Positions 1-9,662 of a stretch of 64,000 nucleotides of DNA are shown piece by piece; position 1 is the stretch's first letter; the number at the start of each line of letters is the position of its first letter. Origin of the DNA: Dickeya undicola. Its GTDB lineage: Bacteria > Pseudomonadota > Gammaproteobacteria > Enterobacterales > Enterobacteriaceae. The stretch covers positions 186,001 through 250,000 of the forward strand of contig NZ_JSYG01000032.1 of NCBI RefSeq assembly GCF_000784735.1. Direction: 5' to 3'. Below the pieces are notes generated by a model, which worked only from the letters and a program-made list of their open reading frames with translations, had not been told where the DNA came from and searched no databases. A program made the position numbers and the translations under genes.

Positions 1-1
1 C

Positions 2-625
2 CACTACATGGATCAGTTCACGTATGCCGAGCGCGCCACCGACTGGCGTGGCAATAACAACATTGCAGATAGCATCTATCGGCAAATGGAGCGTGAACCG
101 TTCCCGGTGCCAGACTATCTGGTGATGAGCGCTGGCACCGGCGGCACGTCCGCCACGCTGGGGCGCTATATCCGATACAAAGGTTTGGATACGCAACTGG
201 TGGTGGTGGATCCGGAAAACTCGGTGTTCTACGACTGCTATTACCAGCAAGATCGTACACTTACCGGGAAATGCAGCAGCCGTATCGAAGGTATCGGCCG
301 CCCGCGTGCCGAGCCATCGTTTATTCCCGGCGTTATTGACGACATGATGAAAGTGCCTGATGCCGCCAGCATCGCCACCCTTTACTGGCTGGAACAAATT
401 CTGGGACGCAAGGTCGGCCCGTCTACCGGTACTAATGTTTGGGGTATGCTGAAACTCGCTGGGCAAATGGTAGCAGAGGGACGCCGCGGTGCGATCGTCA
501 CACTGCTGTGCGACAGCGGCGAACGTTATCTCGACACCTACTACAATCAGGATTGGGTTCGCACCCAGATTGGCGATATTACCCCTTATCTTCAACAACT
601 GACTGAAGGATACCGTATTCCCTGA
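2..625 (+). CDS. PLP-dependent cysteine synthase-like protein (C-terminal part)
   Basis: The gene enters from outside the window; the frame is open from base 2, so the ATG at 8 is probably internal. What is visible is the C-terminal two-thirds of a fold-type II PLP enzyme of the cysteine synthase/cystathionine beta-synthase family. The glycine-rich phosphate-binding loop is AGTGGT, and the later GPSTGTN stretch and the tail [10 protein letters not shown] are typical of the family. The lysine that would carry PLP lies upstream and cannot be checked. Members make or break the beta-substituent bond of cysteine (sulfhydrylase, beta-synthase or desulfhydrase), and this fragment does not tell which. 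No terminator is obvious before queC. Confidence 0.8.
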   Translation, partial: HYMDQFTYAERATDWRGNNNIADSIYRQMEREPFPVPDYLVMSAGTGGTSATLGRYIRYKGLDTQLVVVDPENSVFYDCYYQQDRTLTGKCSSRIEGIGRPRAEPSFIPGVIDDMMKVPDAASIATLYWLEQILGRKVGPSTGTNVWGMLKLAGQMVAEGRRGAIVTLLCDSGERYLDTYYNQDWVRTQIGDITPYLQQLTEGYRIP

Positions 626-753
626 CGGTATCCTGGGGTGCCTTGTTCCCCTTACACTGAACTGCGCTTGTATTTTCAGGTACTATGACCGCCAGAGTAG
701 GTTTTGACGGATAGTGGCCGCCTGGCGGCTCCCATGCATGAGGGGAAATGAGA

Positions 754-1449
754 ATGACAAGCGCAGTTGTAGTTTTCAGCGGTGGTCAGGATTCCACCAC
801 CTGCCTGATACAGGCTCTACAACAGTATGATGAAGTCCATTGCGTCACCTTTGATTACGGGCAACGCCACCGTGCCGAAATCGACGTCGCTGCGGAGCTG
901 GCACAGACGTTGGGAGCACGGGCGCACAAGGTGCTGAATGTTAGCTTGCTCAACGAACTGGCGGTCAGTAGCCTGACTCGTGACAGTATTCCTGTCCCTG
1001 AATTTGATGCCAATGCCGATGGATTACCCAGTACCTTTGTTCCCGGCCGAAACATTCTTTTTCTGACGCTGGCCTCAATTTACGCCTATCAGGTAGGCGC
1101 AGACACTGTTATCACTGGCGTCTGCGAAACCGACTTTTCGGGCTACCCTGACTGCCGTGACGAATTCGTCAAGGCGTTGAATCAGGCAGTAACGCTAGGT
1201 CTGGCAAGAGACATTCGCTTTGTCACTCCGCTGATGTGGCTCAACAAGGCAGAAACCTGGGCGCTGGCGGACTATTACCAACAGCTTGATACTGTTAAGA
1301 ACCATACACTTACCTGCTATAACGGTATTAAAGGCTCAGGGTGTGGGCAGTGCGCCGCCTGCCACCTGCGAGCAAAAGGGCTAGCGGAATACCAGCATAA
1401 CCCATCGGCCGTGATGGCTTCCCTGAAGCACAAAACCGGTCTGAAATGA
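754..1449 (+). CDS. queC: 7-cyano-7-deazaguanine (preQ0) synthase QueC
   Basis: QueC converts 7-carboxy-7-deazaguanine to preQ0 with ATP and ammonia, a cytosolic step toward queuosine in tRNA. The protein has 231 residues, the usual length. The N-type PP-loop SGGQDS is at residues 9-14 and the zinc-binding cysteines lie in [17 protein letters not shown] near the C terminus. An in-frame ATG lies 6 bases upstream at 748, but GAGGGG (740-745) is then too close; the ATG at 754 has correct spacing and starts exactly where E. coli QueC does. tgt and queA of the same pathway are in this window at 40-43 kb. Confidence 0.96.
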   Translation: MTSAVVVFSGGQDSTTCLIQALQQYDEVHCVTFDYGQRHRAEIDVAAELAQTLGARAHKVLNVSLLNELAVSSLTRDSIPVPEFDANADGLPSTFVPGRNILFLTLASIYAYQVGADTVITGVCETDFSGYPDCRDEFVKALNQAVTLGLARDIRFVTPLMWLNKAETWALADYYQQLDTVKNHTLTCYNGIKGSGCGQCAACHLRAKGLAEYQHNPSAVMASLKHKTGLK

Positions 1450-1459
1450 AAATATAGGA

Positions 1460-1485
1460 ACCAGACAAGCCAACGCTTGTCTGGT
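1460..1485. terminator. Perfect hairpin after queC
   Basis: ACCAGACAAGC (1460-1470) and its exact complement (1475-1485) form an 11-bp stem with a CAAC loop, eleven bases after the queC stop. No T-run follows directly on the plus strand, so this is either a weak terminator or an mRNA 3'-end stabiliser. Confidence 0.55.
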
Positions 1486-1519
1486 ACTGATCTTCACATT
1501 CAGTTTTCGTTTTCGCGAC

Positions 1520-1556
1520 TGTCGGGGAATTGCGTTTTTGTCCATTTTCCCCGACA
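1520..1556 (-). terminator. Hairpin after the ComEA-like gene
   Basis: TGTCGGGGAA (1520-1529) pairs with TTCCCCGACA (1547-1556) across a 17-base loop, immediately downstream of the minus-strand gene ending at 1567. No strong T-run; a possible factor-independent or processed 3' end. Confidence 0.4.
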
Positions 1557-1566
1557 AGAAACCGCT

Positions 1567-1941
1567 CTACAGGCGCAAACGGGACTGGTTACGCTCGATC
1601 AGCGCGCTGCCGATCCCCGGCACCTCCTGCAATTGTTCAATCTGAGTAAACGGCCCATTTTGCTCACGATAAGACACTATCGCCTGTGCCTTTTTCAGTC
1701 CTACCCCATTGAGCGCGGCGGCCAGCTGTTCTGCCGTTGCGGAGTTAATACTCACTTCCTCTTCATCCGTCGCCGAGGTTGTCGCCTTTTCAAGCTTCTG
1801 TTCCGGTGAAGCAGATTTCACCGCAGCAACACTGGCTTTATCCGATGCAGTCACAGCTGGCGCGGCATGAAGCCACGTGGACACCCCAGCAAAACTCATC
1901 CCCACAATCAGACATAACGCTTTGATTCCTGAATTTTTCAT
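1567..1941 (-). CDS. ybaV: ComEA-like helix-hairpin-helix DNA-binding protein
   Basis: A 124-residue exported protein. Residues 1-27 form a signal peptide ending HAAPA. A low-complexity Ala/Lys/Glu/Ser linker follows to about residue 62. The C terminus is a double helix-hairpin-helix domain (INSATAEQLAAALNGVG and LQEVPGIGSALIERN). The family binds DNA without sequence specificity; ComEA relatives pull transforming DNA through the periplasm, but the E. coli counterpart YbaV has no proven role. It sits downstream of ppiD, as in E. coli, separated by a terminator and so likely transcribed alone. A role in DNA uptake is family inference only. Confidence 0.88.
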   Translation of the reverse strand: MKNSGIKALCLIVGMSFAGVSTWLHAAPAVTASDKASVAAVKSASPEQKLEKATTSATDEEEVSINSATAEQLAAALNGVGLKKAQAIVSYREQNGPFTQIEQLQEVPGIGSALIERNQSRLRL

Positions 1942-2022
1942 GCTGCTTCCTCCTTGTGTTTGACAGCACGCTCACAATGCCCGAGCCTTCAAAACACAGC
2001 AAACAGCAAACTAAAAATGTGG

Positions 2023-2045
2023 AAAAGGCCGCGAAAGCGGCCTTT
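2023..2045 (-). terminator. ppiD terminator
   Basis: AAAGGCCGC (2024-2032), GAAA loop, GCGGCCTTT (2037-2045): on the minus strand a GC-rich stem followed by TT, 35 bases after the ppiD stop. Confidence 0.75.
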
Positions 2046-2079
2046 GGATGTTGCAGTGATTTGCAGAATTCTGCGAGGC

Positions 2080-3960
2080 TTATTGCACTTCTTGCGCAGC
2101 GTTACCGTACTTGATCTTCGCCTGAGTACGCAGGCTCGTCAGCAAGGTGTCAAACAGCGCGCCGACATAACTCTGTTCCACCTGGGCACTGAACTGTTTC
2201 TTCTGTTCATCCGACAAGACATGCGGCTTCACAGCGTCAAGTGCGATCAGCACGACATTGCCAGCCTGATCCTGCGCTACCGCGTAAGAAGGCTTGTCTT
2301 TCTTCGGTTGTTGCATCGCAAACACCGTTTCCGCCAACGCATCACTCTGCGCAGTCGAAGACATCTCTTTCGCTGCACTAAAGCTCAGGCCAGCCGCCGC
2401 CATGCTGTCAGTTTTCCCCTGATAAAGATCAGCCATAATCTTTTCAGCTTCAACTTTGGCCTGTTGCTCAGCTTTCTGGCGTTTTAGCGTCTGAACCACC
2501 TGATCGCGCACCTGATCCAGCGGCTGGGTCGCTTCCGGTTTATGTTCGGTTACACGCAATACAAACGCACGGTCGCCTTCAACGCTGATCACATCCGAGT
2601 TATTACCCGGCGTGCCATTCTCGCCGACCAGCGAACCACCGAAAATCGCCTGGGTGACAGGCTGGAAATTCAATGCAGCTGGCACGTTGTCACGCGTGAA
2701 CCAGTCAGTCTGAACTGCTTTGACACTGGCGACTTTCTCTGCGGAAGCCAACGATTCGTTATCATTGCTGGCGGCCTCGCTGATTTTCTGCTGCAGGGAG
2801 TAGAACGCATCTAACGCTTTCTCGCGTTTGACCTTCTCCGCCAAATCAGCCCGAACCTCATCCAACGCCTTGACACGCTCCGCCTGAATATCGTCCAGAC
2901 GAATAATCAGGTAGCCGACCGAAGACTTGATGACATCAGACAATTGGCCTTTCTCTTTCAGACCGGCCTGTTTGATTTCATCCACCGTAGAACCGTTATC
3001 CATCCAGCCCAGGTCGCCGCCGTTACGACGGGAAACGATGTCAGTAGACTTCTCTTTTGCCAGAGCAGCAAAATCAGCGCCTTTCTTCAATTGCTCCAGT
3101 ACAGCCTTGGCATCTGCGTCAGTTTTCAACTGAATGACACTGTATTTCTTACGTTCCGGCTGGGTGAACTCGCTCTTATGCTGCTCGTAGTAAGCTGCAA
3201 TATCCGTGTTATCCACCTTGGTTTTATCCATGATGGAGGCCGCATCCAGCATGATATAGCTGACTTTGAACTGCTCAGGTGCCAGATAGCGACCCTTGTT
3301 CTGATCGTAGAAGTTTTTCACTTCCTCATCAGAGACGATCTGGCTCTTGGCGCGGGCGCTCAGATCGATAGTTGCCGTACGAATGGTGCGATCCTGCGCC
3401 GCCATCGCCACCAGGTTATCGAGTTCCTGCTGCAATACGAAATCAGTATTGCCCAGACCGCGAATCAATTGCTGGGTTAACAACTGTTTGCGCAGAAACT
3501 GTGCGTAAGCATCCGGCGTCAACCCTAGCTGACGCACCTGCGACAGGTATTTATCATTATCGAAACGGTTGTTGGTCTGGAACTCAGGCACGGAAAAAAT
3601 CGCCTGTTTGACCTGTTCGTCGCTGATATTCAACCCTAACGTATGGGCATATTGAACAACCAGCGTTTCGTCGATCAGCTGCGACAGTACCTGCCGACGC
3701 AACTGTTGCATATACCCTTCGTTGGCAGCCAGCGCGGAGAAATTATCTCCCAGCATTTCCTGCTGACGACTGCGCTCGTTCTGCACGCCCTGCTCAAGCT
3801 GGGCTCGGCTAATTTCCTGTCCATTTACCTTGGCGGCATAATCACCTGAACCACGTATCAGGTAATCTCCCACGCCGGTCAGTACGAATGAACCAATAAT
3901 CAAGGCAAGAATAATTTTCAGCACGACGTTGTTAGCGGCCGCGCGTAAATTGTCCATCAT
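2080..3960 (-). CDS. ppiD: Periplasmic folding chaperone PpiD
   Basis: PpiD is an inner-membrane-anchored periplasmic chaperone at the SecYEG exit that helps newly exported proteins fold. It has 626 residues against 623 in E. coli. A short cytoplasmic N terminus is followed by one transmembrane helix at about residues 13-34. Then come a SurA-like N-terminal chaperone region, a parvulin/PpiC domain at about residues 265-360 (QPERKKYSVIQ to RRNGGDLGWM), and a C-terminal chaperone region. The E. coli parvulin domain lacks real isomerase activity, and that probably holds here. It lies downstream of hupB behind a terminator, as in other enterobacteria. Confidence 0.95.
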   Translation of the reverse strand: MMDNLRAAANNVVLKIILALIIGSFVLTGVGDYLIRGSGDYAAKVNGQEISRAQLEQGVQNERSRQQEMLGDNFSALAANEGYMQQLRRQVLSQLIDETLVVQYAHTLGLNISDEQVKQAIFSVPEFQTNNRFDNDKYLSQVRQLGLTPDAYAQFLRKQLLTQQLIRGLGNTDFVLQQELDNLVAMAAQDRTIRTATIDLSARAKSQIVSDEEVKNFYDQNKGRYLAPEQFKVSYIMLDAASIMDKTKVDNTDIAAYYEQHKSEFTQPERKKYSVIQLKTDADAKAVLEQLKKGADFAALAKEKSTDIVSRRNGGDLGWMDNGSTVDEIKQAGLKEKGQLSDVIKSSVGYLIIRLDDIQAERVKALDEVRADLAEKVKREKALDAFYSLQQKISEAASNDNESLASAEKVASVKAVQTDWFTRDNVPAALNFQPVTQAIFGGSLVGENGTPGNNSDVISVEGDRAFVLRVTEHKPEATQPLDQVRDQVVQTLKRQKAEQQAKVEAEKIMADLYQGKTDSMAAAGLSFSAAKEMSSTAQSDALAETVFAMQQPKKDKPSYAVAQDQAGNVVLIALDAVKPHVLSDEQKKQFSAQVEQSYVGALFDTLLTSLRTQAKIKYGNAAQEVQ

Positions 3961-4100
3961 AATGTGACAACACTCCGCTGTAGAATGGATAACACTTCCC
4001 CTGCGCAGGCCGTAGCCATGCCTCCCTGCTGTTGCTATAGCCGCACTCGGCTAGGGCGCACTCAAGTATTTGCCTGATAACAGTAATCTTAATGACCTGT

Positions 4101-4132
4101 AAAAAAAGGCACATCATACCATGATGCGCCTT
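4101..4132 (-). terminator. hupB terminator
   Basis: On the minus strand AAGGCGCATCAT, loop GGT, ATGATGTGCCTT followed by a run of T (plus-strand A-run at 4101-4107). One internal mismatch. Strong rho-independent terminator 84 bases after the hupB stop. Confidence 0.85.
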
Positions 4133-4215
4133 ATATCTTACCCTACCCAGTACGCTGAGTCAGGTAGTTGTTTGGACTGGAAAACCGTCCCACCTCAGAT
4201 TTTGTTACTTACTCA

Positions 4216-4488
4216 TCAATTCACTGAGTCTTTCAGTGCTTTGCCAGCACGGAAACCCGGCACTTTAGCGGCCGGAATACTGATTTCTTTCCCGGTTTGC
4301 GGGTTACGACCGGTGCGCGCTGCACGCTCACGCACAGAGAACGTACCAAAACCGACTAAAGCAACGTCATCCCCTGCTTTCAGAGATTCGGTAACAGACC
4401 CAATAATTGCATCCAACACACGCCCTGCTGCCGCTTTGGAAATATCAGCATCTGCGGCAATTTTGTCGATCAATTGTGACTTGTTCAC
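4216..4488 (-). CDS. hupB: DNA-binding protein HU-beta
   Basis: HU-beta is a nucleoid protein that binds and bends DNA without sequence specificity as an HU-alpha/beta heterodimer. It has exactly 90 residues, starting [19 protein letters not shown]. The DNA-contacting beta arm contains the conserved [12 protein letters not shown] (residues 58-69), including the intercalating proline. The gene lies directly downstream of lon, separated by the lon terminator, which is the usual enterobacterial order. A shadow frame on the plus strand across this gene is not a gene. Confidence 0.98.
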   Translation of the reverse strand: MNKSQLIDKIAADADISKAAAGRVLDAIIGSVTESLKAGDDVALVGFGTFSVRERAARTGRNPQTGKEISIPAAKVPGFRAGKALKDSVN

Positions 4489-4614
4489 ACTCTCATCCCC
4501 TCTGAAATACTGTCATTACGCCAGAGCGCCCGGCGCAACACGTAGCTTTATTAATTCAGTCAAACCGCAGACTACCTGCCAGCAGGCTCAACAGTGCTCT
4601 AACTTAGCGGCACG

Positions 4615-4653
4615 AAAAAAGGCTGGCAAGCGCCATTTTACTTACCAGCCTTT
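4615..4653 (-). terminator. lon terminator
   Basis: GGCTGG (4621-4626) pairs with CCAGCC (4645-4650), extended by AAG/CTT after one mismatch. The minus strand ends in a T-run (A-run at 4615-4620). It starts 30 bases after the lon stop. Confidence 0.85.
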
Positions 4654-4682
4654 ATTTTCTCAGTGGTTTTTGCGATAGGTCA

Positions 4683-7046
4683 CTATTTTTTGGCTACCGA
4701 CTTCACCACATCCATGCCATAAGGCGAATTCTGCAAAGCAATAGTGAGCACTTCCTCAATGCGTTTGACCGGGTGAATCTCCAGATCGGCAATCACATTC
4801 TGCGGAATCTCTTCCAGATCGCGCTTGTTCTCTTCCGGAATCAGCACAGTCTTGATCCCACCGCGATGCGCAGCCAGCAGTTTCTCTTTCAACCCGCCAA
4901 TCGGCAGCACCAACCCGCGCAAGGTGATTTCACCGGTCATCGCCACATCGGCGCGCACCGGGTTGCCGGTCAGGCAGGACACCAATGCGGTACACATGGC
5001 AATACCCGCACTTGGTCCATCTTTCGGCGTCGCACCTTCCGGCACATGCACGTGGATATCACGCTTCTCATAAAAATCGGAGTTGATCCCCAATTTTTCC
5101 GCTCTGGCGCGCACAACGGTCAACGCAGCCTGAATCGACTCCTGCATCACTTCACCCAGCGAGCCGGTATAGGTGAGCTTGCCTTTACCTGGCACACTGG
5201 CGGTTTCGATGGTCAGTAAGTCACCACCTACTTCCGTCCAGGCAAGCCCCGTTACCTGACCTACGCGGTTTTCTTCGTCCGCACGGCCGTAATCGTAACG
5301 TTGAACGCCAAGATATTCCTTCAGGTTGTCGCCGGTTATCTGGATATGCTTGAGGGCTTTGTCCATCATCAGCGATTTTACCGCTTTACGGCACAGTTTA
5401 GAGATTTCACGCTCCAGACTACGCACCCCGGCCTCACGGGTGTAATAGCGAATAATGCCAATGATGGCGCTATCTTCGACCGTCAGTTCGCTTTTTTTCA
5501 GGGCGTTGCGTTCAATCTGTTTCGGCAGTAAATGCTGACGGGCGATATTGAGTTTTTCATCCTCGGTATAACCAGACAGACGAATCACTTCCATACGATC
5601 CAGCAACGGTGCCGGAATGTTCATGGAGTTAGACGTCGCCACAAACATCACATCGGACAGGTCGTAATCCACTTCCAGATAGTGATCGTTAAACGCCACA
5701 TTCTGTTCCGGATCCAGAACTTCCAGCAAAGCGGAAGCCGGGTCGCCGCGCATATCGGAAGACATCTTGTCGATCTCATCCAACAGGAACAGCGGGTTTT
5801 TCACCCCTACTTTCGCCATCTTCTGAATCAACTTGCCCGGCATGGAACCGATATAGGTACGACGGTGACCACGGATCTCCGCTTCATCACGCACGCCGCC
5901 CAGCGCCATACGCACATATTTACGGCCAGTAGCTTTAGCGATCGACTGGCCCAAAGAGGTTTTACCTACCCCCGGCGGTCCAACCAGACACAGGATCGGC
6001 CCTCTGATCTTGCTGACACGGCTCTGCACCGCGAGGTATTCAAGAATACGCTCTTTGACGCGTTCCAGGCCATAGTGGTCGCTGTCCAGCATCTCCTGGG
6101 CTTTGACCAGATCTTTCTTCACTTTGCTGCGCGCCTGCCACGGCACCTGCACCATCCAGTCGATGTAGCTGCGCACCACGGTCGCTTCAGCCGACATCGG
6201 CGACATCATACGCAACTTCTGCAATTCAGCTTCCGCTTTTTCACGTGCCTCTTTCGGCATGTTGGCGGATTCAATCTTACGTTTCAGCGCTTCCTGTTCG
6301 TCAGGCGCATCATCCATTTCACCCAGCTCTTTCTGAATGGCCTTCATCTGCTCATTCAGGTAATACTCGCGCTGGCTTTTTTCCATCTGTTTTTTGACGC
6401 GGCTGCGGATCCGTTTCTCCACCTGCAACAGGTCAATCTCAGACTCCATCATCGCCATCAGGTATTCCAGACGTTCAGTCACGTCGGACATTTCCAGCAC
6501 AGACTGTTTGTCCGCCAGCTTCAGCGGCATGTGCGCGGCGATGGTATCGGCAAGACGCGCCGCGTCATCAATACTATTAAGAGATGTTAATACTTCAGGG
6601 GGAATTTTCTTGTTCAGTTTGATGTAACCTTCAAACTGATTAATGGCCGTGCGCATGAGCACTTCCTGCTCGCGCTCTTCAATTGCCGGCGACTCCAGGT
6701 ATTCCGCCTGGGCCGCAAAATGTTCTCCGCTGTCAGAGAGTGTCGTGATGCGCGCTCGCTGCAAGCCTTCCACCAGCACCTTCACGGTGCCATCAGGCAG
6801 TTTCAGCATTTGAAGAATAGAGGCGACCGTCCCTACCGAGAAAAGATCGTTAACACCAGGCTCATCCGTTGAGGCTTCTTTCTGTGCCACCAGCATGATC
6901 TTCTTGTCGTGATCCATAGCCGCTTCAAGGCACCGAATTGATTTCTCCCGACCAACAAACAACGGAATGACCATGTGCGGATAAACCACCACATCGCGCA
7001 ACGGCAATACGGGGATTTCTATGCGTTCGGAACGCTCAGGGTTCAT
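4683..7046 (-). CDS. lon: ATP-dependent protease Lon
   Basis: Lon is the cytosolic AAA+ serine protease that removes misfolded proteins and short-lived regulators (in E. coli SulA, RcsA and others). It has 787 residues (E. coli 784). Order of domains: N-terminal substrate-recognition LON domain (to about residue 200), coiled-coil linker ([17 protein letters not shown] region), AAA+ module with Walker A GPPGVGKT at residue 356 and Walker B LFLLDEID, then the protease domain. The catalytic serine is at 679 in [11 protein letters not shown] and the partner lysine in [14 protein letters not shown] about 43 residues later. It is preceded by a heat-shock promoter (see 7132-7160) and sits in the conserved clpP-clpX-lon-hupB order. 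Confidence 0.98.
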   Translation of the reverse strand: MNPERSERIEIPVLPLRDVVVYPHMVIPLFVGREKSIRCLEAAMDHDKKIMLVAQKEASTDEPGVNDLFSVGTVASILQMLKLPDGTVKVLVEGLQRARITTLSDSGEHFAAQAEYLESPAIEEREQEVLMRTAINQFEGYIKLNKKIPPEVLTSLNSIDDAARLADTIAAHMPLKLADKQSVLEMSDVTERLEYLMAMMESEIDLLQVEKRIRSRVKKQMEKSQREYYLNEQMKAIQKELGEMDDAPDEQEALKRKIESANMPKEAREKAEAELQKLRMMSPMSAEATVVRSYIDWMVQVPWQARSKVKKDLVKAQEMLDSDHYGLERVKERILEYLAVQSRVSKIRGPILCLVGPPGVGKTSLGQSIAKATGRKYVRMALGGVRDEAEIRGHRRTYIGSMPGKLIQKMAKVGVKNPLFLLDEIDKMSSDMRGDPASALLEVLDPEQNVAFNDHYLEVDYDLSDVMFVATSNSMNIPAPLLDRMEVIRLSGYTEDEKLNIARQHLLPKQIERNALKKSELTVEDSAIIGIIRYYTREAGVRSLEREISKLCRKAVKSLMMDKALKHIQITGDNLKEYLGVQRYDYGRADEENRVGQVTGLAWTEVGGDLLTIETASVPGKGKLTYTGSLGEVMQESIQAALTVVRARAEKLGINSDFYEKRDIHVHVPEGATPKDGPSAGIAMCTALVSCLTGNPVRADVAMTGEITLRGLVLPIGGLKEKLLAAHRGGIKTVLIPEENKRDLEEIPQNVIADLEIHPVKRIEEVLTIALQNSPYGMDVVKSVAKK

Positions 7047-7131
7047 AGAGCTCTCTCTTAGTTTCGTTTCCGCCAGGTTAAGGGAATCCGTGAAACGCGG
7101 GCATCACGGGTTTCGCCTATAGGTAATCGAG

Positions 7132-7160
7132 TATATGGGGATAAATATCTCACATTCAAC
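7132..7160 (-). promoter_or_regulatory. sigma-32 heat-shock promoter of lon
   Basis: On the minus strand GTTGAA (plus 7155-7160) and CCCCATATA (plus 7132-7140) are separated by 14 bases. This matches the sigma-32 consensus (CTTGAA ... CCCCATnTA) and closely resembles the known E. coli lon promoter, including the flanking GTTGAATGTG. It lies about 90 bases upstream of the lon ATG, just after the clpX terminator, so lon has its own heat-inducible start. Confidence 0.85.
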
Positions 7161-7174
7161 GACTGAAAGTGTGT

Positions 7175-7207
7175 AAAAAAAAATGGGGGGCTAAAACCCC
7201 CCATTTT
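7175..7207 (-). terminator. clpX terminator
   Basis: AAAATGGGGGG (7180-7190), loop CTAAAA, CCCCCCATTTT (7197-7207): an 11-bp perfect stem. On the minus strand it runs into nine T residues. It isolates clpPX from lon. Confidence 0.9.
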
Positions 7208-7234
7208 ATCGTTTACCGTTGTTTTTTAGGCTAA

Positions 7235-8509
7235 TTATTCGCCAGATGCCTGCTGTGCTTCAGGCTTGCCATAAATCAGCAGCGGCTCGGTTTGGCCCGA
7301 AATGACCGAATCATCGATCACCACTTTCTCTACGTTTTCCAGCGAAGGCAGGTCGTACATGGTTTCCAACAGCGCCGCTTCTACGATGGAGCGCAAACCA
7401 CGAGCACCAGTCTTACGTGCCATGGCTTTTTTCGCAATGGCGGTCAACGCTTCGTCACGGAATTCCAGATCTGCACCTTCCAGTTTGAAAAGCGCCTGAT
7501 ACTGCTTGGTCAGTGCATTCTTCGGTTCGCGCAGAATCTGGATCAACGCGTCTTCATCCAGCTCTTTCAGCGTTGCGACCACCGGCAAACGCCCGATAAA
7601 TTCGGGGATAAGACCAAATTTGATCAAATCACCCGGCTCCACCTGGCCCAGCAGTTCACCTTCAGTTGCCTTCTGAGACAACCCTTTCACTGTCGCGTTG
7701 AAACCAATGCCGCGGCCAGTATCGGTACGCTGTTCAATAACCTTGTCCAACCCGGCGAATGCACCACCACAGATAAACAGGATTTTAGAGGTATCCACCT
7801 GCAAAAATTCCTGCTGCGGGTGCTTACGCCCCCCTTGCGGCGGAACAGCAGCGATAGTGCCTTCAATCAGCTTCAGCAGCGCCTGCTGCACCCCTTCGCC
7901 GGACACGTCACGAGTGATGGACGGGTTGTCAGATTTACGGGAAATCTTGTCGATTTCATCGATGTAGACAATACCGCGCTGTGCTTTCTGCACATCGTAG
8001 TCACACTTCTGCAGCAGCTTCTGGATAATGTTTTCAACGTCCTCGCCCACGTAACCGGCTTCGGTCAGTGTGGTGGCGTCAGCCATAGTGAAAGGCACAT
8101 CCAGGAACCGAGCCAGCGTTTCCGCCAGCAACGTTTTCCCACTACCGGTCGGACCGATCAGCAGAATGTTGCTTTTGCCCAGTTCGACACCATTATTGCT
8201 GTCGCCATTACGCAGACGTTTGTAATGGTTATAAACAGCAACCGCCAGCACCTTCTTCGCCTGCTCCTGTCCGATGACATAATCATCCAGATGACGGCGA
8301 ATTTCATGTGGCGTCGGTAACGCACTACGCTCACGATGTGGCGCTACTTCTTTGATTTCTTCGCGAATAATGTCGTTACACAAGTCAACACATTCATCGC
8401 AGATATACACTGACGGCCCGGCGATCAGCTTACGAACCTCGTGTTGGCTTTTGCCGCAGAAAGAACAGTACAGCAGTTTTCCTGAACCGTCTTTGCGCTT
8501 ATCTGTCAT
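7235..8509 (-). CDS. clpX: ATP-dependent Clp protease ATP-binding subunit ClpX
   Basis: ClpX is the AAA+ unfoldase that recognises tagged substrates (ssrA-tagged proteins, RpoS via RssB) and feeds them into ClpP. It has 424 residues, the same as E. coli. The N-terminal C4 zinc domain uses Cys15, Cys18, Cys37 and Cys40. Walker A GPTGSGKT is at 119-126. The pore loop GYVGEDVEN and the RKH-loop GGRKHPQ follow, and the IGF-type ClpP contact loop is [10 protein letters not shown]. It lies 127 bases downstream of clpP in the same direction, most likely one operon. Confidence 0.98.
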   Translation of the reverse strand: MTDKRKDGSGKLLYCSFCGKSQHEVRKLIAGPSVYICDECVDLCNDIIREEIKEVAPHRERSALPTPHEIRRHLDDYVIGQEQAKKVLAVAVYNHYKRLRNGDSNNGVELGKSNILLIGPTGSGKTLLAETLARFLDVPFTMADATTLTEAGYVGEDVENIIQKLLQKCDYDVQKAQRGIVYIDEIDKISRKSDNPSITRDVSGEGVQQALLKLIEGTIAAVPPQGGRKHPQQEFLQVDTSKILFICGGAFAGLDKVIEQRTDTGRGIGFNATVKGLSQKATEGELLGQVEPGDLIKFGLIPEFIGRLPVVATLKELDEDALIQILREPKNALTKQYQALFKLEGADLEFRDEALTAIAKKAMARKTGARGLRSIVEAALLETMYDLPSLENVEKVVIDDSVISGQTEPLLIYGKPEAQQASGE

Positions 8510-8636
8510 GAGTCAAACCTCTTCTCTAGTCTCTTGCCCGCAGGCCAACCACATAGCAATCGCGCCACAGCAAACGCCAGCCTACTAACATAGCGGCCGG
8601 CACCCCGCGTCATCTGGCTATTTCGCATCCCTGGAA

Positions 8637-9260
8637 TTATTCACGATGGGTCAGTACCGAATCTACTAACCCATAGTCTACTGCCTCGGCAGCAGAGAGG
8701 AAACGGTCACGCTCCGTGTCTCTTTCTATTACGTCAAGAGACTGACCAGTATGCTTGGCCATCAGCTCGTTCATCCGAGCCTTCACTTTAAGGATCTCTT
8801 TAGCGTGGATCTCAATGTCCGTCGCCTGCCCCTGGAATCCGCCCAGCGGCTGGTGGATCATCACTCGGGAATTCGGCAGACAGAAACGTTTACCTTTAGT
8901 ACCTGCTGTCAGCAGAAAAGCGCCCATCGATGCAGCTTGCCCCATGCAAATGGTGCTGACATCCGGCTTGATAAATTGCATGGTGTCGTAAATTGACATG
9001 CCAGCAGTGATCACGCCCCCTGGAGAGTTAATGTACAGGTAAATATCTTTTTCAGGGTTTTCGGCTTCCAGAAACAGCATCTGCGCCACAATCAGGTTAG
9101 CCATATGATCTTCGACCTGACCGGTCAAAAAGATCACGCGTTCCTTCAGGAGCCGGGAATAGATATCGTAAGAACGCTCCCCACGCGAAGTCTGCTCAAC
9201 CACCATCGGCACCAGGGCCATATGAGGGGCCAGTTTTTCTTGTTCGCCACTGTATGACAT
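8637..9260 (-). CDS. clpP: ATP-dependent Clp protease proteolytic subunit ClpP
   Basis: ClpP is the tetradecameric serine protease chamber for ClpX and ClpA. It has 207 residues as in E. coli, with a short propeptide cut before ALVPMV (residue 15). The catalytic triad is visible as Ser111 (GQAASMGAF), His136 (MIHQPLGG) and Asp185 (DTERD). It is the first gene of the clpPX operon and has a probable heat-shock promoter upstream at 9413-9441. An unusually long 402-base gap separates it from tig. Confidence 0.98.
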   Translation of the reverse strand: MSYSGEQEKLAPHMALVPMVVEQTSRGERSYDIYSRLLKERVIFLTGQVEDHMANLIVAQMLFLEAENPEKDIYLYINSPGGVITAGMSIYDTMQFIKPDVSTICMGQAASMGAFLLTAGTKGKRFCLPNSRVMIHQPLGGFQGQATDIEIHAKEILKVKARMNELMAKHTGQSLDVIERDTERDRFLSAAEAVDYGLVDSVLTHRE

Positions 9261-9412
9261 TAACGTCTCCTAGATAAAATGCACTTGGCGCATACCGCCC
9301 GATTCTACTTGAGATGGAAAGTGATGACCATGCTCATACACGCAGTTAGCCATCTCTCCGTCGCCGGTATCGAGCGAGGTTCCCTGACGATGCAATCTAC
9401 GCAGTATTAACC

Positions 9413-9441
9413 AGTTGGGGACCGATGCATCCTTTTTCAAG
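9413..9441 (-). promoter_or_regulatory. Probable sigma-32 promoter of clpP
   Basis: On the minus strand CTTGAA (plus 9436-9441) is a perfect -35 for sigma-32. After 15 bases comes CCCCAACT (plus 9413-9420), close to CCCCATnT. It lies about 155 bases upstream of the clpP ATG; heat-shock control of clpP is established in E. coli. Confidence 0.6.
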
Positions 9442-9598
9442 CTTACACCAGCGATTCCTTTTGGTTAAAGCAATATCCTGCGCTGAAAATGGGTTTGATT
9501 ACGCCTTGATTAGTCAGCCATCAATAGATTAATCGCTATTAATCATAGTGCAGATTTGACAGAATCTGGCGATAGGTCGCCTATGTTGCCGTATTCAG

Positions 9599-9632
9599 AA
9601 AAAAAAGCCCGCAGCATCAGCCGCGGGCTTTT
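9599..9632 (-). terminator. tig terminator
   Basis: AAAGCCCGC (9604-9612) pairs with GCGGGCTTT (9623-9631). On the minus strand the stem is followed by six T residues, 31 bases after the tig stop. Confidence 0.88.
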
Positions 9633-9662
9633 GAAGAAACGATTTACGGTGAAAAATCGTAA

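Larger units (their letters stand above)
9261..9662. other. clpP-tig intergenic region
   Basis: Four hundred bases without a gene. The clpP-proximal part holds the probable sigma-32 promoter (9413-9441). The tig-proximal end holds the tig terminator (9599-9632). The AT-rich block 9510-9600 contains repeated TTAATC/GATTAAT motifs but nothing I can assign. Confidence 0.6.

Noticed and set aside
5532-6590. 352-codon histidine/phenylalanine-rich open frame on the plus strand inside lon
   Set aside because: It lies fully antisense to the conserved lon gene, has no recognisable domain and the biased composition expected of a complementary frame.
7292-8320. 342-codon plus-strand frame inside clpX
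   Set aside because: Antisense shadow of clpX with no ribosome site and no family resemblance.
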